NCBI RefSeq assembly: GCF_000312485.1
Contig: NZ_HE997651.1
Span: forward strand, 85,164-149,163
Length of the DNA stretch: 64,000 nt
Source of the DNA: Yersinia massiliensis CCUG 53443
GTDB taxonomy: Bacteria > Pseudomonadota > Gammaproteobacteria > Enterobacterales > Enterobacteriaceae
Direction: 5' to 3'
Positions 46,158 through 61,228 of the stretch are shown one piece after another. How positions within the stretch are numbered: the stretch's first letter is position 1; each line of letters opens with the position of its first letter. The notes beneath the pieces are model-generated. The model ran no database searches. It saw only the letters and a program-made list of their open reading frames with translations, and was not told the DNA's origin. The translations under genes and the position numbers were made by a program.

Positions 46158-46913
46158 ATGGTAGATCAGCAGAAGGAAACCACTCATTTTGGTTTTCGCA
46201 CCGTAGCCAAAGAAAAAAAAGAAAGCATGGTGGCAGACGTTTTTCATTCCGTCGCCGCTAAATACGATTTGATGAATGACCTGATGTCATTCGGTGTTCA
46301 CCGTATTTGGAAGCGTTTTACCATTGACTGTAGTGGTGTGCGTCGCGGTCAGCGGGTGTTGGATCTGGCAGGCGGTACGGGCGATTTGACTGCCAAGTTT
46401 TCTCGCCTTGTGGGTGAACAGGGTGAAGTTGTTCTAGCTGATATCAATGAATCTATGTTGCGTATGGGCCGTGAAAAGCTGCGTGATAAAGGCATTGTTG
46501 GTAATGTCAGCTATGTGCAGGCAAATGCAGAGGCGCTACCTTTCCCTGATAATTACTTTGATTGCATCACGATTTCATTTGGTTTGAGAAATGTCACTGA
46601 AAAAGAAAAAGCGCTGCGTTCAATGTTTCGCGTTTTAAAGCCAGGTGGTCGTTTACTCGTTCTCGAATTCTCTAAACCGATTCTGGAACCATTGAGTAAA
46701 GCCTATGATGCTTACTCCTTCCATATACTGCCAAAAATTGGTGAGCTTGTGGCTCAGGACTCTGAGAGTTACCGTTATTTAGCGGAATCTATCCGGATGC
46801 ACCCCGATCAAGAAACACTCAAAAGTATGATGGTTGATGCTGGGTTCGAAAACGTAACTTATTCCAATTTAACCGGTGGTATCGTTGCATTACATCGGGG
46901 CTTTAAGTTTTAA
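46158..46913 (+). CDS. ubiE: Ubiquinone/menaquinone biosynthesis C-methyltransferase
   Basis: UbiE (251 residues, as in E. coli) methylates 2-polyprenyl-6-methoxybenzoquinol in ubiquinone synthesis and demethylmenaquinol in menaquinone synthesis. The SAM-binding motif is [12 protein letters not shown]; the family signatures are [18 protein letters not shown] and [17 protein letters not shown], and the final [13 protein letters not shown] is typical. It leads a ubiEJB cluster and is followed after 13 bases by ubiJ. Confidence 0.98.
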   Translation: MVDQQKETTHFGFRTVAKEKKESMVADVFHSVAAKYDLMNDLMSFGVHRIWKRFTIDCSGVRRGQRVLDLAGGTGDLTAKFSRLVGEQGEVVLADINESMLRMGREKLRDKGIVGNVSYVQANAEALPFPDNYFDCITISFGLRNVTEKEKALRSMFRVLKPGGRLLVLEFSKPILEPLSKAYDAYSFHILPKIGELVAQDSESYRYLAESIRMHPDQETLKSMMVDAGFENVTYSNLTGGIVALHRGFKF

Positions 46914-46926
46914 CAGGAATAGAGAT

Positions 46927-47580
46927 ATGTCGCTAAGCTCACTGATATTGAAACCATTTTCTTTAAAACCAGCGCTGCTGTCGCCGTTTATCACCGCCGC
47001 TATCGAAACATCACTCAATAGTGTGTTATTTCGCGACCAGAGTATGAAAGCTGCGCGTTTACGTTTAGTAGGGAAAGTCTTGCGCATAGAGTTACGCGAG
47101 ATGAGTTTCCCTTTGCTGCTGGTATTCAGTGAGCGGCAGGTTGATGTTTTAAGTCAGTGGGATGGTGATGCTGACTGTATTGTGAAAACGGATGTCGCAG
47201 TGTTGGCAAAACTGCGTGATCGCCAGCAACTTTCGCCTTTGATGCGCAGTGGTGAGTTGAGCGTTGAAGGTGATATTCAGGTAATTCAGCAACTCGTTGC
47301 ACTCTTGGATCTGGCTGAATGGGACCCAACTGAATGGTTGGCGCCCTATATCGGTGATATTGCAGCGGAGACGATTGGGCAGGTAGTCCACAAAAGTCAT
47401 CATTTCCTCAGTAAGCAGTTACGCCAACAACAGCACTATGTAGCTGAAACCATAACGGAAGAATGGAAAATAGCACCAGCACCGCTGGAAGTCGTTTGGT
47501 TTAACGAAGAGGTTGAGGCGACTGTTCGTGAGACTGAGGCTTTAAGTGCCAGATTGGCGACCATGGAGACAAAACAATGA
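46927..47580 (+). CDS. ubiJ: Ubiquinone biosynthesis accessory factor UbiJ
   Basis: UbiJ (217 residues) has an SCP2-type lipid-binding domain in its N-terminal half (about residues 15-115, with [16 protein letters not shown] and [20 protein letters not shown]) and a C-terminal coiled helix. It binds ubiquinone intermediates in the soluble Ubi complex with UbiK. The start at 46927 has AGGAA upstream; an upstream in-frame start would lie within ubiE. It overlaps ubiB by 4 bases. In E. coli the 3' part of this locus also encodes the small RNA EsrE; I could not verify that here. Confidence 0.95.
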   Translation: MSLSSLILKPFSLKPALLSPFITAAIETSLNSVLFRDQSMKAARLRLVGKVLRIELREMSFPLLLVFSERQVDVLSQWDGDADCIVKTDVAVLAKLRDRQQLSPLMRSGELSVEGDIQVIQQLVALLDLAEWDPTEWLAPYIGDIAAETIGQVVHKSHHFLSKQLRQQQHYVAETITEEWKIAPAPLEVVWFNEEVEATVRETEALSARLATMETKQ

Positions 47581-49208
47581 CGCCAGGAGAACTTCGGCGC
47601 CTTTACCTCATTATTCGAGTTTTCTTGAGTTATGGGTTGGATGAATTAATCCCGAAGATACGCTTAACGCTACCTTTACGAATCGGCCGCTACATGTTTT
47701 TTTGGCTGCCCAATCGCCATAAAGATAAACCATTAGGTGAGCGTTTACGCCTTGCCTTGCAAGAGTTAGGGCCTGTTTGGATCAAGTTTGGCCAAATGAT
47801 GTCTACCCGCCGAGACCTCTTCCCGCCAACAATCGCTGATCAGCTTGCAATACTTCAGGATAGGGTTGCGCCTTTTGATGGTGCGCTGGCAAGAAAACAC
47901 ATTGAAATTGCGATGGGTGGGCCGTTAGAAACTTGGTTTGATGATTTTGACCAACAAGCGTTAGCTTCGGCTTCTATTGCTCAGGTACACACGGCACGTT
48001 TAAAGCATAACGGCCAAGAAGTGGTACTCAAAGTCATTCGCCCTGATATTTTACCGATCATTAAAGCGGACGTGCGTTTGATGTATCGTTTGGCGGGTTG
48101 GGTCCCTAAGCTTTTACCTGATGGGCGAAGATTACGTCCGCGTGAAGTCGTTCGTGAGTACGAAAAAACACTGCTTGATGAGCTAAACCTGTTACGTGAA
48201 GCCGCTAACGCCATTCAATTGCGCCGTAATTTTGAAAATAGTGAGATGCTTTACATCCCAGAAGTTTATTCAGACTATTGTCGTGAAAGTGTCTTGGTGA
48301 TGGAACGGATATACGGCATACCGGTTTCAGATATTGCAGCCTTAGAAGATCAAGGCACAAATATGAAGCTGCTGGCTGAGCGTGGCGTTCAAGTTTTCTT
48401 CACTCAAGTTTTCCGCGACAGTTTTTTCCATGCTGATATGCATCCTGGGAATATCTTTGTTAGCTACGAACATCCCCATGATCCACTTTATATTGGTATC
48501 GATTGCGGTATCGTCGGCTCGTTGAACAAAGCGGATAAACGCTATCTTGCTGAGAACTTCATTGCATTCTTTAACCGCGATTACCGGCGGGTCGCTGAAC
48601 TACATGTCGATTCCGGCTGGGTTCCTCGTGATACCAATGTTGAGGATTTTGAATTTGCCATCCGTACTGTATGCGAACCTATCTTCGAAAAACCACTGGC
48701 AGAGATATCATTCGGGCATGTGCTGTTAAATCTGTTTAATACTGCACGCCGTTTTAACATGGAGGTGCAACCGCAACTCGTGTTACTTCAGAAAACCTTG
48801 TTATATGTTGAAGGGTTAGGGCGTCAGTTATATCCTCAGCTTGACCTCTGGACGACAGCAAAACCTTTCCTTGAAAGCTGGCTTCGAGACCAAGTTGGTT
48901 TGCCTGCAGTGATTCGTGCATTGAAAGAAAAGGCTCCTTTCTGGGCAGAGAAGTTGCCTGAATTGCCAGAATTGGTTTATGACAGTTTGCAGCAGCACAA
49001 ATTATTACAACAAAGTGTGGATAAGCTCACTTTACAGATACAAGGTCAGCAACAACGGCAGGGTCAGTCACGGTATTTGTTCGGTGTAGGCGCTACACTA
49101 TTAGTGAGTGGCACTCTCTTGTTTTTAGCCAATGCCACAGAAATTTCTATAGGATTCATCACTGTTGGAGTATTGGCTTGGTTCATTGGTTGGCGACGTA
49201 CCCGTTAG
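47577..49208 (+). CDS. ubiB: Atypical kinase/ATPase UbiB, ubiquinone biosynthesis
   Basis: UbiB (543 residues) is a membrane-bound protein of the UbiB/COQ8 atypical kinase family that supports ubiquinone synthesis, probably by extracting hydrophobic intermediates. Family motifs are [20 protein letters not shown] (KxGQ), [13 protein letters not shown] (alanine-rich loop), [11 protein letters not shown] (catalytic) and IGIDCGIVG (DFG equivalent). Two C-terminal membrane segments ([33 protein letters not shown]) anchor it. It overlaps ubiJ by 4 bases. Confidence 0.98.
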   Translation: MTPGELRRLYLIIRVFLSYGLDELIPKIRLTLPLRIGRYMFFWLPNRHKDKPLGERLRLALQELGPVWIKFGQMMSTRRDLFPPTIADQLAILQDRVAPFDGALARKHIEIAMGGPLETWFDDFDQQALASASIAQVHTARLKHNGQEVVLKVIRPDILPIIKADVRLMYRLAGWVPKLLPDGRRLRPREVVREYEKTLLDELNLLREAANAIQLRRNFENSEMLYIPEVYSDYCRESVLVMERIYGIPVSDIAALEDQGTNMKLLAERGVQVFFTQVFRDSFFHADMHPGNIFVSYEHPHDPLYIGIDCGIVGSLNKADKRYLAENFIAFFNRDYRRVAELHVDSGWVPRDTNVEDFEFAIRTVCEPIFEKPLAEISFGHVLLNLFNTARRFNMEVQPQLVLLQKTLLYVEGLGRQLYPQLDLWTTAKPFLESWLRDQVGLPAVIRALKEKAPFWAEKLPELPELVYDSLQQHKLLQQSVDKLTLQIQGQQQRQGQSRYLFGVGATLLVSGTLLFLANATEISIGFITVGVLAWFIGWRRTR

Positions 49209-49338
49209 GTCGTTTATCATTATAAATGCTTGGTGACGGGCCATAACATGTGTATGAATTATGTTAATGGGTTCAGTCAGCTATGAGCTAGTTCAAAAAG
49301 CGGTAAGTTTGATTAGTATTCACAGCAGCTATATAACG

Positions 49339-49344
49339 TATAAT
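49339..49344 (+). promoter_or_regulatory. Possible -10 element of the tat promoter
   Basis: A perfect TATAAT lies 43 bases before the tatA start in an AT-rich context. No good -35 is seen at the right distance. Confidence 0.35.
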
Positions 49345-49387
49345 ATAGTTCTCTGTGGAATAACCCCTATAAATAGAGGTGTATGTG

Positions 49388-49654
49388 ATGGGCGGTATAA
49401 GTATTTGGCAGTTATTAATCATTGCCGTGATCGTCGTTCTGCTGTTTGGTACAAATAAACTGCGGACACTAGGGTCAGATTTGGGTGCATCTATCAAAGG
49501 CTTTAAAAAGGCGATAGGTGATGATCCACAAACCCCTCCAACGAATGCTGACAAAACCAGCAACGATGCTGATTTTGCTAAGTCGATTACTGAAAAACAG
49601 CAGCCAGCAGCCAAAGCTGAAGAATCTAAGAGTCACGATAAAGAGCAGGGATAA
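49388..49654 (+). CDS. tatA: Sec-independent protein translocase subunit TatA
   Basis: TatA (88 residues) oligomerises to form the size-variable path for folded proteins crossing the inner membrane by the twin-arginine route. It has one membrane segment ([18 protein letters not shown]), the hinge Gly, an amphipathic helix ([16 protein letters not shown]) and an acidic flexible tail. The ATG at 49388 begins MGGISIWQ exactly as in E. coli; a GTG three codons upstream is also in frame. tatB begins three bases after the stop. Confidence 0.97.
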   Translation: MGGISIWQLLIIAVIVVLLFGTNKLRTLGSDLGASIKGFKKAIGDDPQTPPTNADKTSNDADFAKSITEKQQPAAKAEESKSHDKEQG

Positions 49655-49657
49655 GCT

Positions 49658-50323
49658 GTGTTCGACATTGGATTTAGTGAACTGCTATTGGTGCTTGTAA
49701 TCGGTCTGGTCGTTCTTGGGCCGGAACGATTACCTGTTGCAGTAAGAACAGTTTCCAGTTGGATTCGTACGTTACGTTCGCTTGCAGCAACGGTGCAAAA
49801 TGAATTGGCACAAGAGCTCAAAGTTCAAGAGTTGCAAGATAGCTTGAAAAAAGCAGAACAGGCGGGCTTGCAGAATTTAACACCTGAGCTGAAAGCCTCA
49901 ATGGATGAACTCAAAGAGGCGGCAGAAGCATTGAAGCGTTCTTATCGTTCTGATATTGGATCTGAAGCGCCGCATACTATCCATAATCCATTGGTGACGG
50001 AGCCGGAAGCTATTCATGATGGTGTCACACCAGCTGAATCAGCAACCCAAGCTTCGGCGTTACCGCAAGTACCGGATATGAGTGATGAGAGCGTACAGGT
50101 AGTCTCAAAATCTACCGTTGATACCGCAAGCGCGAATAAACCAGTTGTTCCGGTTGAAACACCAACTGCTAAATCCGTCGCTTCTGAACCTGAGGACGCT
50201 TCAGTTGTATCTGTAGCACAAATACCCGTCACTCAGGCGCAGATTGCTACTACTGACTCCAAGAGCACGGATTCACCCAGTGCTAATCAACCTCGAACTC
50301 ACCAAACTGGCGGCGATCGGTAA
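49658..50323 (+). CDS. tatB: Sec-independent protein translocase subunit TatB
   Basis: TatB (221 residues) forms the substrate-receptor complex with TatC. The N-terminus has the membrane helix and hinge motif [21 protein letters not shown], followed by an amphipathic helix. The C-terminal tail (about residues 100-221) is long, rich in Ser, Thr, Ala, Pro and acidic residues and probably disordered; it is about 50 residues longer than in E. coli. It uses a GTG start. tatC begins two bases after the stop. Confidence 0.97.
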   Translation: MFDIGFSELLLVLVIGLVVLGPERLPVAVRTVSSWIRTLRSLAATVQNELAQELKVQELQDSLKKAEQAGLQNLTPELKASMDELKEAAEALKRSYRSDIGSEAPHTIHNPLVTEPEAIHDGVTPAESATQASALPQVPDMSDESVQVVSKSTVDTASANKPVVPVETPTAKSVASEPEDASVVSVAQIPVTQAQIATTDSKSTDSPSANQPRTHQTGGDR

Positions 50324-50325
50324 AC

Positions 50326-51105
50326 ATGGCTGTTGATGATACCCAACCCCTTATTACGCATCTGATAGAGCTGCGTAAGCGGTTATTGAATTGCATAATC
50401 ACTGTTTTAGTGGTTTTTCTGGTATTGGTTTTTTTTGCCAATGATATCTATCAGTTGGTTTCAGCACCCCTGATTAAGCAACTACCCGCTGGCTCCAGTA
50501 TGATCGCAACTGATGTTGCATCGCCTTTCTTTACCCCGATTAAATTGACGATGATGGTCTCGGTATTTGTCTCTGCACCGATGATCCTCTATCAGGTTTG
50601 GGCATTTATTGCCCCGGCACTGTATAAGCATGAACGTCGCTTAATGGTCCCGCTATTGATCTCCAGTAGCCTCTTATTTTATCTCGGTATGGCGTTTGCC
50701 TACTTTGTTGTTTTCCCGTTAGCTTTTGGTTTTTTTGCCAAAACAGCGCCAGAAAGCGTATTGATTGCGACGGATATCACTAAGTACTTAGATTTTGTCA
50801 TGGCGCTCTTTATGGCGTTTGGTATCTCTTTTGAGGTTCCGATTGCGATAATTCTATTGTGTTGGGCAGGGGTGACAACACCAGAAGCATTGAAGAAAAA
50901 ACGTCCTTATGTGTTTGTGGGCGCTTTTGTTGTCGGCATGCTTCTCACGCCACCAGATGTCTTGTCACAGACATTATTAGCGATCCCGATGTATCTGTTG
51001 TTCGAGGTCGGCGTGTTCTTTGCCCGTTTTTATACTGGCAAAAAACGTAGCGCAGATATTGAGGAAGAGGACGAAGAAGTCGATAACCCTCCGAAAGCCC
51101 CTTAG
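50326..51105 (+). CDS. tatC: Sec-independent protein translocase subunit TatC
   Basis: TatC (259 residues) recognises the twin-arginine signal peptide. Six membrane segments are visible. The N-terminal signature [16 protein letters not shown] includes the conserved glutamate used for signal binding, and [22 protein letters not shown] and [14 protein letters not shown] are family marks. The acidic C-terminal tail ([10 protein letters not shown]) is typical. A terminator follows before tatD. Confidence 0.98.
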   Translation: MAVDDTQPLITHLIELRKRLLNCIITVLVVFLVLVFFANDIYQLVSAPLIKQLPAGSSMIATDVASPFFTPIKLTMMVSVFVSAPMILYQVWAFIAPALYKHERRLMVPLLISSSLLFYLGMAFAYFVVFPLAFGFFAKTAPESVLIATDITKYLDFVMALFMAFGISFEVPIAIILLCWAGVTTPEALKKKRPYVFVGAFVVGMLLTPPDVLSQTLLAIPMYLLFEVGVFFARFYTGKKRSADIEEEDEEVDNPPKAP

Positions 51106-51124
51106 ATCGATACCTTGATATTTT

Positions 51125-51150
51125 AGCCGCCCTTTGGGGCGGCTTCTGTT
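51125..51150 (+). terminator. Terminator between tatC and tatD
   Basis: AGCCGCCC-TTTG-GGGCGGCT is a perfect 8-bp stem followed by TCTGTTTT. It lies between same-strand genes 56 bases apart, so tatD may be expressed at a lower level. Confidence 0.75.
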
Positions 51151-51161
51151 TTGGAAAGCTC

Positions 51162-51944
51162 ATGTTTGATATTGGCGTGAATTTAACCAGTTCACAATTT
51201 TCAAAAGATCATCCTCAAGTTATTGCCCGTGCAAAAGATGCTGGTGTAACCGGTATGCTTATCACCGGTACTGATGCTGAAGAGAGCCAAGCGGCACTTG
51301 AACTTGCCACCGAGAATCCCGGATATTGCTGGTCAACTGCCGGTGTTCATCCTCATCAGGCAAGCACTTGGCAAACTAATATTGAGCAGCAAATTAGTGC
51401 CTTGGCAACGAATGCCAGCGTGGTGGCTATTGGTGAGTGTGGATTGGATTTTAACCGCAACTTCTCGACGCCCGTCGAGCAAGAGATCGCTTTCACGGCT
51501 CAGCTAGCGTTAGCCGCTGAGCTTTCTTTACCGGTTTTTTTGCATTGTCGCGACGCTCACGAACGTTTCATCGCGTTACTTTCACCTTGGTTAGACAAAA
51601 TTCCTGCGGCGATAGTGCATTGCTTTACCGGTACAGCGAATGAATTGGATTCCTGTTTAGCATTGGGCTTATCAATTGGCATTACCGGTTGGGTTTGCGA
51701 TGAACGTCGAGGCCTTGAGCTGAGGGCGTTACTGCCGCGAATTCCTGCTCAGTATTTGTTATTAGAAACAGATGCGCCCTATTTATTGCCGAGAGATATA
51801 CATCCTAAGCCTGCATCTCGTCGCAATGAGCCCTGTTTTTTACCCCATATCGTCCAGCAAGTTGCTGTCTGGCGACAAGAAGACCCTCAATGGCTAGGGC
51901 AGAAAACTGATGAAAACGCCCGCCGGATTTTCCGGTTGGTTTGA
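51162..51944 (+). CDS. tatD: TatD-family metal-dependent deoxyribonuclease
   Basis: TatD (260 residues) is a cytoplasmic TIM-barrel 3'-5' exonuclease active in DNA repair under oxidative stress; despite its name it is not required for Tat export. The family metal ligands are seen in GECGLDFNR (Glu), FLHCRDAHE (His), VHCFTG (His) and [12 protein letters not shown] (Asp). It begins after the tatC terminator and is 14 bases before hemB, so the two may be co-transcribed. Confidence 0.96.
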   Translation: MFDIGVNLTSSQFSKDHPQVIARAKDAGVTGMLITGTDAEESQAALELATENPGYCWSTAGVHPHQASTWQTNIEQQISALATNASVVAIGECGLDFNRNFSTPVEQEIAFTAQLALAAELSLPVFLHCRDAHERFIALLSPWLDKIPAAIVHCFTGTANELDSCLALGLSIGITGWVCDERRGLELRALLPRIPAQYLLLETDAPYLLPRDIHPKPASRRNEPCFLPHIVQQVAVWRQEDPQWLGQKTDENARRIFRLV

Positions 51945-51949
51945 GTTAG

Positions 51950-52981
<1,032 letters not shown>

Positions 52982-53024
52982 CATTTTGTTATAAGCATTT
53001 GATATCAGTAAATTGATATAAAAA

Positions 53025-53047
53025 AGGTAGGTACGAAGTACCTACCT
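53025..53047 (-). terminator. rfaH terminator (bidirectional with hemB)
   Basis: Read on the minus strand after rfaH: AGGTAGGTAC-TTC-GTACCTACCT with a perfect 10-bp stem (TTCG-type turn), followed by a T-run. It also serves the convergent hemB, with a weaker TAAAAT tail. Confidence 0.88.
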
Positions 53048-53079
53048 AAAATAGTGTTCAGCTCGTTCTATATAATAAT

Positions 53080-53568
53080 TTAATGCTTTTCAAAGTGACG
53101 ATTTTCTAGGCTCTGTATCACTTGGCTGTTAAGCATATTCAGCAATAGCATCGACCGCGCTTCACCATCAGGCTCGGTATAAATTGCTTGTAATCCGGCA
53201 AATACACCTTCTGTAATTGTCACAAGATCACCAGGACACGGCACTTCTGGCGCGACAATCTTATCCGCTGTATGGGATTGCATTTCGGTAATCACGAGTG
53301 CTGGTATTATTGCGGGCTGTACGCCAAAACGAACGAAGTGGCTTACTCCTCGAGTCGCACTGATTGTCGTTGTATGAATCTCTTCCGGCTCGAATTCTAC
53401 AAACAGATAATTAGGGAATAAAGGCTCCGTTACCTCAGTACGTTTGCCACGCACTATTTTTTCGATGGCTACTAATGGCGTCCAGCAATTGACTGCTTGC
53501 CGTTCTAGATGTTCCTTGGCGCGCAAAAGCTGACCACGCTTACAATATAATAAATACCAGTGTTTCAT
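53080..53568 (-). CDS. rfaH: Transcription antitermination factor RfaH
   Basis: RfaH (162 residues, as in E. coli) is a NusG paralogue that binds RNA polymerase paused at ops sites and enables expression of long operons such as LPS core, O-antigen and toxin genes. The NusG-like N-terminal domain starts [17 protein letters not shown] and includes [20 protein letters not shown] and [12 protein letters not shown]; the switching KOW domain begins near [17 protein letters not shown]. The start at 53568 follows the E. coli alignment; the frame stays open upstream to 53775 without similarity. It converges on hemB and is divergent from ubiD. Confidence 0.97.
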   Translation of the reverse strand: MKHWYLLYCKRGQLLRAKEHLERQAVNCWTPLVAIEKIVRGKRTEVTEPLFPNYLFVEFEPEEIHTTTISATRGVSHFVRFGVQPAIIPALVITEMQSHTADKIVAPEVPCPGDLVTITEGVFAGLQAIYTEPDGEARSMLLLNMLNSQVIQSLENRHFEKH

Positions 53569-53805
53569 AATGTCACATGCCCTTGGGTCCTGTGTGGCAG
53601 CATAACAAAAGAAGGCGGATATATATAGTAAGGAAGAATTCATCATTTCGGAGATATAGTTTGTTATACAAAGATTTAGTTTATTTCGTGGTAATAACAG
53701 AGTGTTTATATGAGTGATGACTGGCTGTCGTCTGACGTAGGTGATTTTTTGTAAGACGATATCCATTTTTAACAAAAAGACAGCAACTGCTATAAAGACG
53801 GCCTA

Positions 53806-53811
53806 TAATGG
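53806..53811 (+). promoter_or_regulatory. Candidate -10 element of ubiD
   Basis: A perfect TATAAT 20 bases before the chosen ubiD start. It contains an in-frame ATG (53808), so if this is the promoter, translation cannot start at that ATG. Confidence 0.45.
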
Positions 53812-53831
53812 CGCATCACCTAGCCGCCGAA

Positions 53832-55328
53832 ATGATAAGCATGAAATACCGTGACTTACGCGACTTCCTCTCGTTACTGGAACAGAGGGGCGAACTTAAA
53901 CGAATTAGCCAGCCTATTGATCCCTATCTGGAAATGACAGAAATTGCCGATCGCACTTTGCGAGCTGGTGGTCCTGCGTTACTTTTTGAAAATCCTAAGG
54001 GATATGACATGCCAGTGCTGTGCAATTTATTTGGTACAGCCAAGCGCGTTGCTATGGGGATGGGGCAAGAAGATGTTAGCGCACTGCGTGATGTTGGCAA
54101 GTTATTAGCTTTCCTAAAAGAGCCAGATCCTCCTAAAGGTTTTCGCGACCTATTTGATAAACTGCCGAAATTTAAGCAAGTATTGAATATGCCAACGAAA
54201 TGCTTAAACTCGGCCCCGTGTCAGGAACAAGTCTGGCAAGGTGATGATGTCGACTTAAGCCGCATTCCTGTCATGCATTGCTGGCCAGAAGATGCTGCGC
54301 CATTGGTATCTTGGGGGCTAACTGTCACCCGAGGTCCACACAAAGAGCGCCAGAATTTGGGTATCTATCGCCAACAGGTGTTGGGTAAAAACAAGTTAAT
54401 TATGCGTTGGTTATCGCATCGTGGTGGTGCGTTAGATTATCAGGAGTGGTGCGAAGCACATCCTGGTGAGCGTTTCCCCGTTGCCGTAGCATTAGGGGCT
54501 GATCCTGCAACTATTTTGGCTGCTGTCACACCAGTACCAGACACGCTATCTGAGTATGCATTCGCAGGTTTATTGCGTGGACATAAAACGGAAGTGGTGA
54601 AATGTCTTTCCAATGATCTGGAAGTTCCTGCAAGTGCAGAAATTGTTTTGGAAGGATATATTGAGCAGGGTGATATGGCACCGGAAGGTCCTTATGGTGA
54701 CCATACAGGTTATTATAATGAGATAGACAGTTTTCCTGTCTTTACCGTGACACATATTACCCAGCGTAAAGATGCGATTTATCATTCAACTTATACTGGC
54801 CGCCCTCCAGATGAACCCGCGGTGATGGGGGTTGCGTTGAATGAAGTATTTGTCCCGATTTTGCAAAAGCAGTTCCCAGAAATTGTGGACTTCTATCTGC
54901 CACCAGAAGGGTGTTCGTATCGGTTAGCGGTTGTGACAATCAAGAAACAGTATGCAGGTCATGCTAAGCGCGTGATGATGGGTGTATGGTCGTTTTTACG
55001 CCAATTTATGTATACAAAATTTGTTATTGTCTGTGATGATGATATTAATGCACGTGATTGGAATGATGTTATTTGGGCAATAACAACTCGAATGGATCCA
55101 TCCCGCGATACGGTGTTGATTGAAAATACGCCAATAGATTATTTGGATTTCGCCTCACCGGTTTCCGGTTTGGGATCGAAAATGGGGCTGGACGCCACTA
55201 ATAAATGGCCCGCTGAGACCCCACGTGAATGGGGGCGCCCAATTAAAATGGATGAAGAAGTCCGCGCCCGTGTTGATGCTATTTGGGACGAGCTCGCTAT
55301 TTTCAGTGACAATAAGACCAACGGTTAA
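53832..55328 (+). CDS. ubiD: 3-octaprenyl-4-hydroxybenzoate decarboxylase
   Basis: UbiD (498 residues) removes the carboxyl group of octaprenyl-4-hydroxybenzoate in ubiquinone synthesis, using the prenylated flavin made by UbiX. Family motifs are [43 protein letters not shown] (catalytic Glu region) and [13 protein letters not shown]. The start at 53832 gives the family length; ATGs at 53808 and 53841 are in frame, but the first overlaps a TATAAT. fre follows after 54 bases, as in E. coli. Confidence 0.96.
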   Translation: MISMKYRDLRDFLSLLEQRGELKRISQPIDPYLEMTEIADRTLRAGGPALLFENPKGYDMPVLCNLFGTAKRVAMGMGQEDVSALRDVGKLLAFLKEPDPPKGFRDLFDKLPKFKQVLNMPTKCLNSAPCQEQVWQGDDVDLSRIPVMHCWPEDAAPLVSWGLTVTRGPHKERQNLGIYRQQVLGKNKLIMRWLSHRGGALDYQEWCEAHPGERFPVAVALGADPATILAAVTPVPDTLSEYAFAGLLRGHKTEVVKCLSNDLEVPASAEIVLEGYIEQGDMAPEGPYGDHTGYYNEIDSFPVFTVTHITQRKDAIYHSTYTGRPPDEPAVMGVALNEVFVPILQKQFPEIVDFYLPPEGCSYRLAVVTIKKQYAGHAKRVMMGVWSFLRQFMYTKFVIVCDDDINARDWNDVIWAITTRMDPSRDTVLIENTPIDYLDFASPVSGLGSKMGLDATNKWPAETPREWGRPIKMDEEVRARVDAIWDELAIFSDNKTNG

Positions 55329-55382
55329 CCGGCGTCGATTTTGTCCTTAGTTTTGCATTTGATGACCCGACAGAGGGAAGGC

Positions 55383-56084
55383 ATGACAACTTTAAGCTGT
55401 AAAGTAACCTCCGTAGAGGCCATTACCGATACGGTATACCGTGTGCAATTGGTACCTGCATCTGCGTTTTCTTTCCGTGCTGGGCAATATTTGATGGTAG
55501 TGATGGATGAGCGTGATAAGCGGCCGTTTTCCATGGCGTCTACACCGTTACAGAAAGATTTCATTGAGTTGCATATTGGCGCTTCGGAGTTAAATCTGTA
55601 TGCCATGGCCGTGATGGATAGAATTCTGAAAGAGAAAACCTTGGATGTAGATATTCCCCATGGCGAGGCGTGGTTCCGCGAGGGCAGTCTGCGTCCGTTG
55701 GTGTTGATTGCCGGAGGTACCGGTTTTTCCTATGCGCGCTCTATCTTACTAGCTGCGTTGGCGGAACAACCTAATCGCGAGGTCTCTATCTATTGGGGTG
55801 GACGCGAAGCTGTACATCTCTACGATCTCAGCGAACTGGAAGCCCTGTCCATTAAGTATCCTCAGTTGAAAGTTGTCCCGGTTGTAGAGCAACCAGAAGA
55901 GGGTTGGCGTGGGCGGACAGGAACCGTTCTGAGTGCGGTGTTACAAGACTACGGTTCTCTTGCTGATCAGGACATTTATATTGCGGGCCGTTTTGAAATG
56001 GCGAAGATTGCTCGTGAACGCTTCTGTGCTGAACGTGGCGCACAAGAAGCTCATATCTTTGGTGATGCTTTTGCCTTTATCTGA
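55383..56084 (+). CDS. fre: NAD(P)H-flavin reductase
   Basis: Fre (233 residues, as in E. coli) reduces free FMN, FAD or riboflavin with NADPH or NADH; reduced flavin feeds UbiX/UbiD chemistry, ribonucleotide reductase activation and iron release. The flavin-binding motif is RPFSMAST, and the nucleotide-binding motif is [14 protein letters not shown], with the C-terminal FEMAKIARE and FGDAFAFI. The ATG at 55383 has AGGGAAGG upstream. It converges on fadA. Confidence 0.97.
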   Translation: MTTLSCKVTSVEAITDTVYRVQLVPASAFSFRAGQYLMVVMDERDKRPFSMASTPLQKDFIELHIGASELNLYAMAVMDRILKEKTLDVDIPHGEAWFREGSLRPLVLIAGGTGFSYARSILLAALAEQPNREVSIYWGGREAVHLYDLSELEALSIKYPQLKVVPVVEQPEEGWRGRTGTVLSAVLQDYGSLADQDIYIAGRFEMAKIARERFCAERGAQEAHIFGDAFAFI

Positions 56085-56095
56085 GAAAAGTGTGT

Positions 56096-56120
56096 AAAAA
56101 GCCCGCCCCTGACAGGCGGG
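56096..56120 (-). terminator. fadBA terminator
   Basis: On the minus strand CCCGCC-TGTCAGG-GGCGGG is followed by CTTTTT, about 85 bases after the fadA stop. A second hairpin without T-run (56155-56176) lies between. Confidence 0.8.
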
Positions 56121-56205
56121 AAAACGGCAACTAAACACCAGGTACAGCGATGATGAGGGCCTGTATTCAGACCCTCAGTATTCCTTCAGATTTTTTGTTC
56201 GAAAG

Positions 56206-59570
<3,365 letters not shown>

Positions 59571-59596
59571 ATCTATCTCCTGAATAAGCGCATGTG

Positions 59597-59613
59597 ATCT
59601 GGTATGACCAGAT
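59597..59613 (-). promoter_or_regulatory. FadR operator of fadBA
   Basis: ATCTGGTATGACCAGAT fits the FadR consensus ANCTGGTNNNACCNGNT fully and differs by one central base from the E. coli fadBA site as I recall it. It lies 27-43 bases before the fadB start, where FadR would repress without long-chain acyl-CoA. Confidence 0.92.
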
Positions 59614-59701
59614 ATTCAGGAAGTGTGGTTATTTTGTTAAAAAATTGCAAATAAGATATTGGTATTTTGCAGCGAAGATCACAGTCAGTCAGATCGGGTA
59701 A

Positions 59702-59715
59702 TTGATTTACATCAA
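59702..59715. promoter_or_regulatory. FNR-type box between fadB and pepQ
   Basis: TTGAT-TTAC-ATCAA is a perfect match to the FNR consensus TTGAT-N4-ATCAA. It lies 132 bp upstream of fadB and 182 bp upstream of pepQ. The target gene is not clear from position. Confidence 0.55.
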
Positions 59716-59896
59716 ATTTATTCGAGATGTATCTAGAGGCAGAAAAGTGGCCTTTCGGTCTACTTGCGAGCTAGCGATAACGTCAGTTACTTTAGATGCC
59801 ATTGTTATCATCTTATGGAGTGCGTGGTCGTCGAAACATGCCTTCGGGACTATGATAAGATTAAAAAATTAGGTTCTAATAGCGAAGGGTACTGTG

Positions 59897-61228
59897 ATGG
59901 AAACGCTAGCTTCTTTATATAACGAACATTTATCTACCTTACAACAGCGCACCCGTGATGTGCTGGAACGCCATCAGTTAGATGCTTTACTGATTCATTC
60001 TGGTGAATTGCAGAGAATTTTTCTTGATGACCGTGATTATCCTTTTAAAGTGAACGCGCAGTTCAAAGCTTGGGTGCCTGTGACTCAAGTCCCCAATTGC
60101 TGGCTATGGGTTGATGGCGTCAATACACCAAAGTTATGGTTTTACTCCCCAGTAGACTATTGGCATTGTGTTGAGCCATTACCGGATAGCTTTTGGACGA
60201 AATCTATTGATATCCAGCCATTAACTAAAGCCGATGATATTGCACAGCAATTACCTGTGCAGCGTGAGCGTGTTGCTTATATTGGGTATGCGCAACATCG
60301 TGCCCAGGCTCTGGGATTCAGTGCTGAAAATATCAATCCGCAACCTGTGCTGGATTATCTTCATTTCTACCGTTCTTATAAAACGGATTACGAACTGGCA
60401 TGTATGCGCGAAGCGCAAAAGACAGCTGTCGTTGGACATCGTGCGGCTTATGAAGCATTTCAGTCCGGTATGAGTGAATTTGATATCAACTTAGCCTATC
60501 TGATGGCGACGGGTCATCGGGATACTGATGTTCCTTATGATAATATTGTTGCGTTGAATGAACACTCGGCAGTACTTCATTACACTACATTACAGCACCA
60601 ACCTCCTGCAGAAATGCGTAGCTTCCTTATGGATGCAGGTGCTGAATATAACGGCTATGCGGCTGATCTGACTCGGACCTATGCCGCAGAGAGTAACAGT
60701 GATTTTGCTGCTCTCATTAAGGATCTTAATACTGAGCAGCTTGAACTGATAAAAACTATCAAAAGTGGCGAACGCTACACCGACTATCATGTTCAGATGC
60801 ACCACCGCATTGCTAAATTATTGCGCGTACACCACTTGGTCACGGGGATCAGCGAAGAGGCGATGGTTGAACAAGGTATTACTTGTCCATTCCTCCCGCA
60901 TGGTTTAGGGCATCCTTTAGGATTGCAAGTTCATGATACTGCTGGATTCATGCAAGATGATAAAGGCACCCACTTGAATGCGCCATCCAAGTATCCTTAC
61001 CTGCGTTGTACACGTATTCTGCAACCTCGCATGGTACTCACTATTGAGCCTGGACTTTACTTTATCGAGTCTCTGCTCGCACCGTGGCGTACTGGGGAAT
61101 TCAGCAAACACTTCAATTGGGATCGTATTGATGCGTTGAAGCCTTATGGTGGTATACGTATTGAAGACAATATTGTTATCCATGATAAGCGGGTTGAGAA
61201 TATGACTCGTGACCTGAAATTAGCTTGA
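59897..61228 (+). CDS. pepQ: Xaa-Pro dipeptidase
   Basis: PepQ (443 residues, as in E. coli) hydrolyses dipeptides with C-terminal proline in the cytoplasm. It has the pita-bread metallopeptidase fold. Metal ligands are in [15 protein letters not shown] (two Asp), [15 protein letters not shown] (His), LTIEPGLYF (Glu) and YGGIRIEDN (Glu). The ATG at 59897 matches the E. coli start; a GTG one codon upstream is in frame. Its stop overlaps the yigZ start (TGATG). Confidence 0.97.
   Translation: METLASLYNEHLSTLQQRTRDVLERHQLDALLIHSGELQRIFLDDRDYPFKVNAQFKAWVPVTQVPNCWLWVDGVNTPKLWFYSPVDYWHCVEPLPDSFWTKSIDIQPLTKADDIAQQLPVQRERVAYIGYAQHRAQALGFSAENINPQPVLDYLHFYRSYKTDYELACMREAQKTAVVGHRAAYEAFQSGMSEFDINLAYLMATGHRDTDVPYDNIVALNEHSAVLHYTTLQHQPPAEMRSFLMDAGAEYNGYAADLTRTYAAESNSDFAALIKDLNTEQLELIKTIKSGERYTDYHVQMHHRIAKLLRVHHLVTGISEEAMVEQGITCPFLPHGLGHPLGLQVHDTAGFMQDDKGTHLNAPSKYPYLRCTRILQPRMVLTIEPGLYFIESLLAPWRTGEFSKHFNWDRIDALKPYGGIRIEDNIVIHDKRVENMTRDLKLA

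Larger units (their letters stand above)
59571..59896. promoter_or_regulatory. Divergent promoter region of fadBA and pepQ
   Basis: This 326-base gap holds a FadR operator near fadB and an FNR-type box in the middle (both listed). No gene is seen in it. A TATGAT (59851) is a possible -10 for pepQ without a matching -35. Confidence 0.55.

Noticed and set aside
53569..53775. N-terminal extension of rfaH
   Set aside because: RfaH proteins begin at the [11 protein letters not shown] region; the extension has no similarity and reads through the promoter region.
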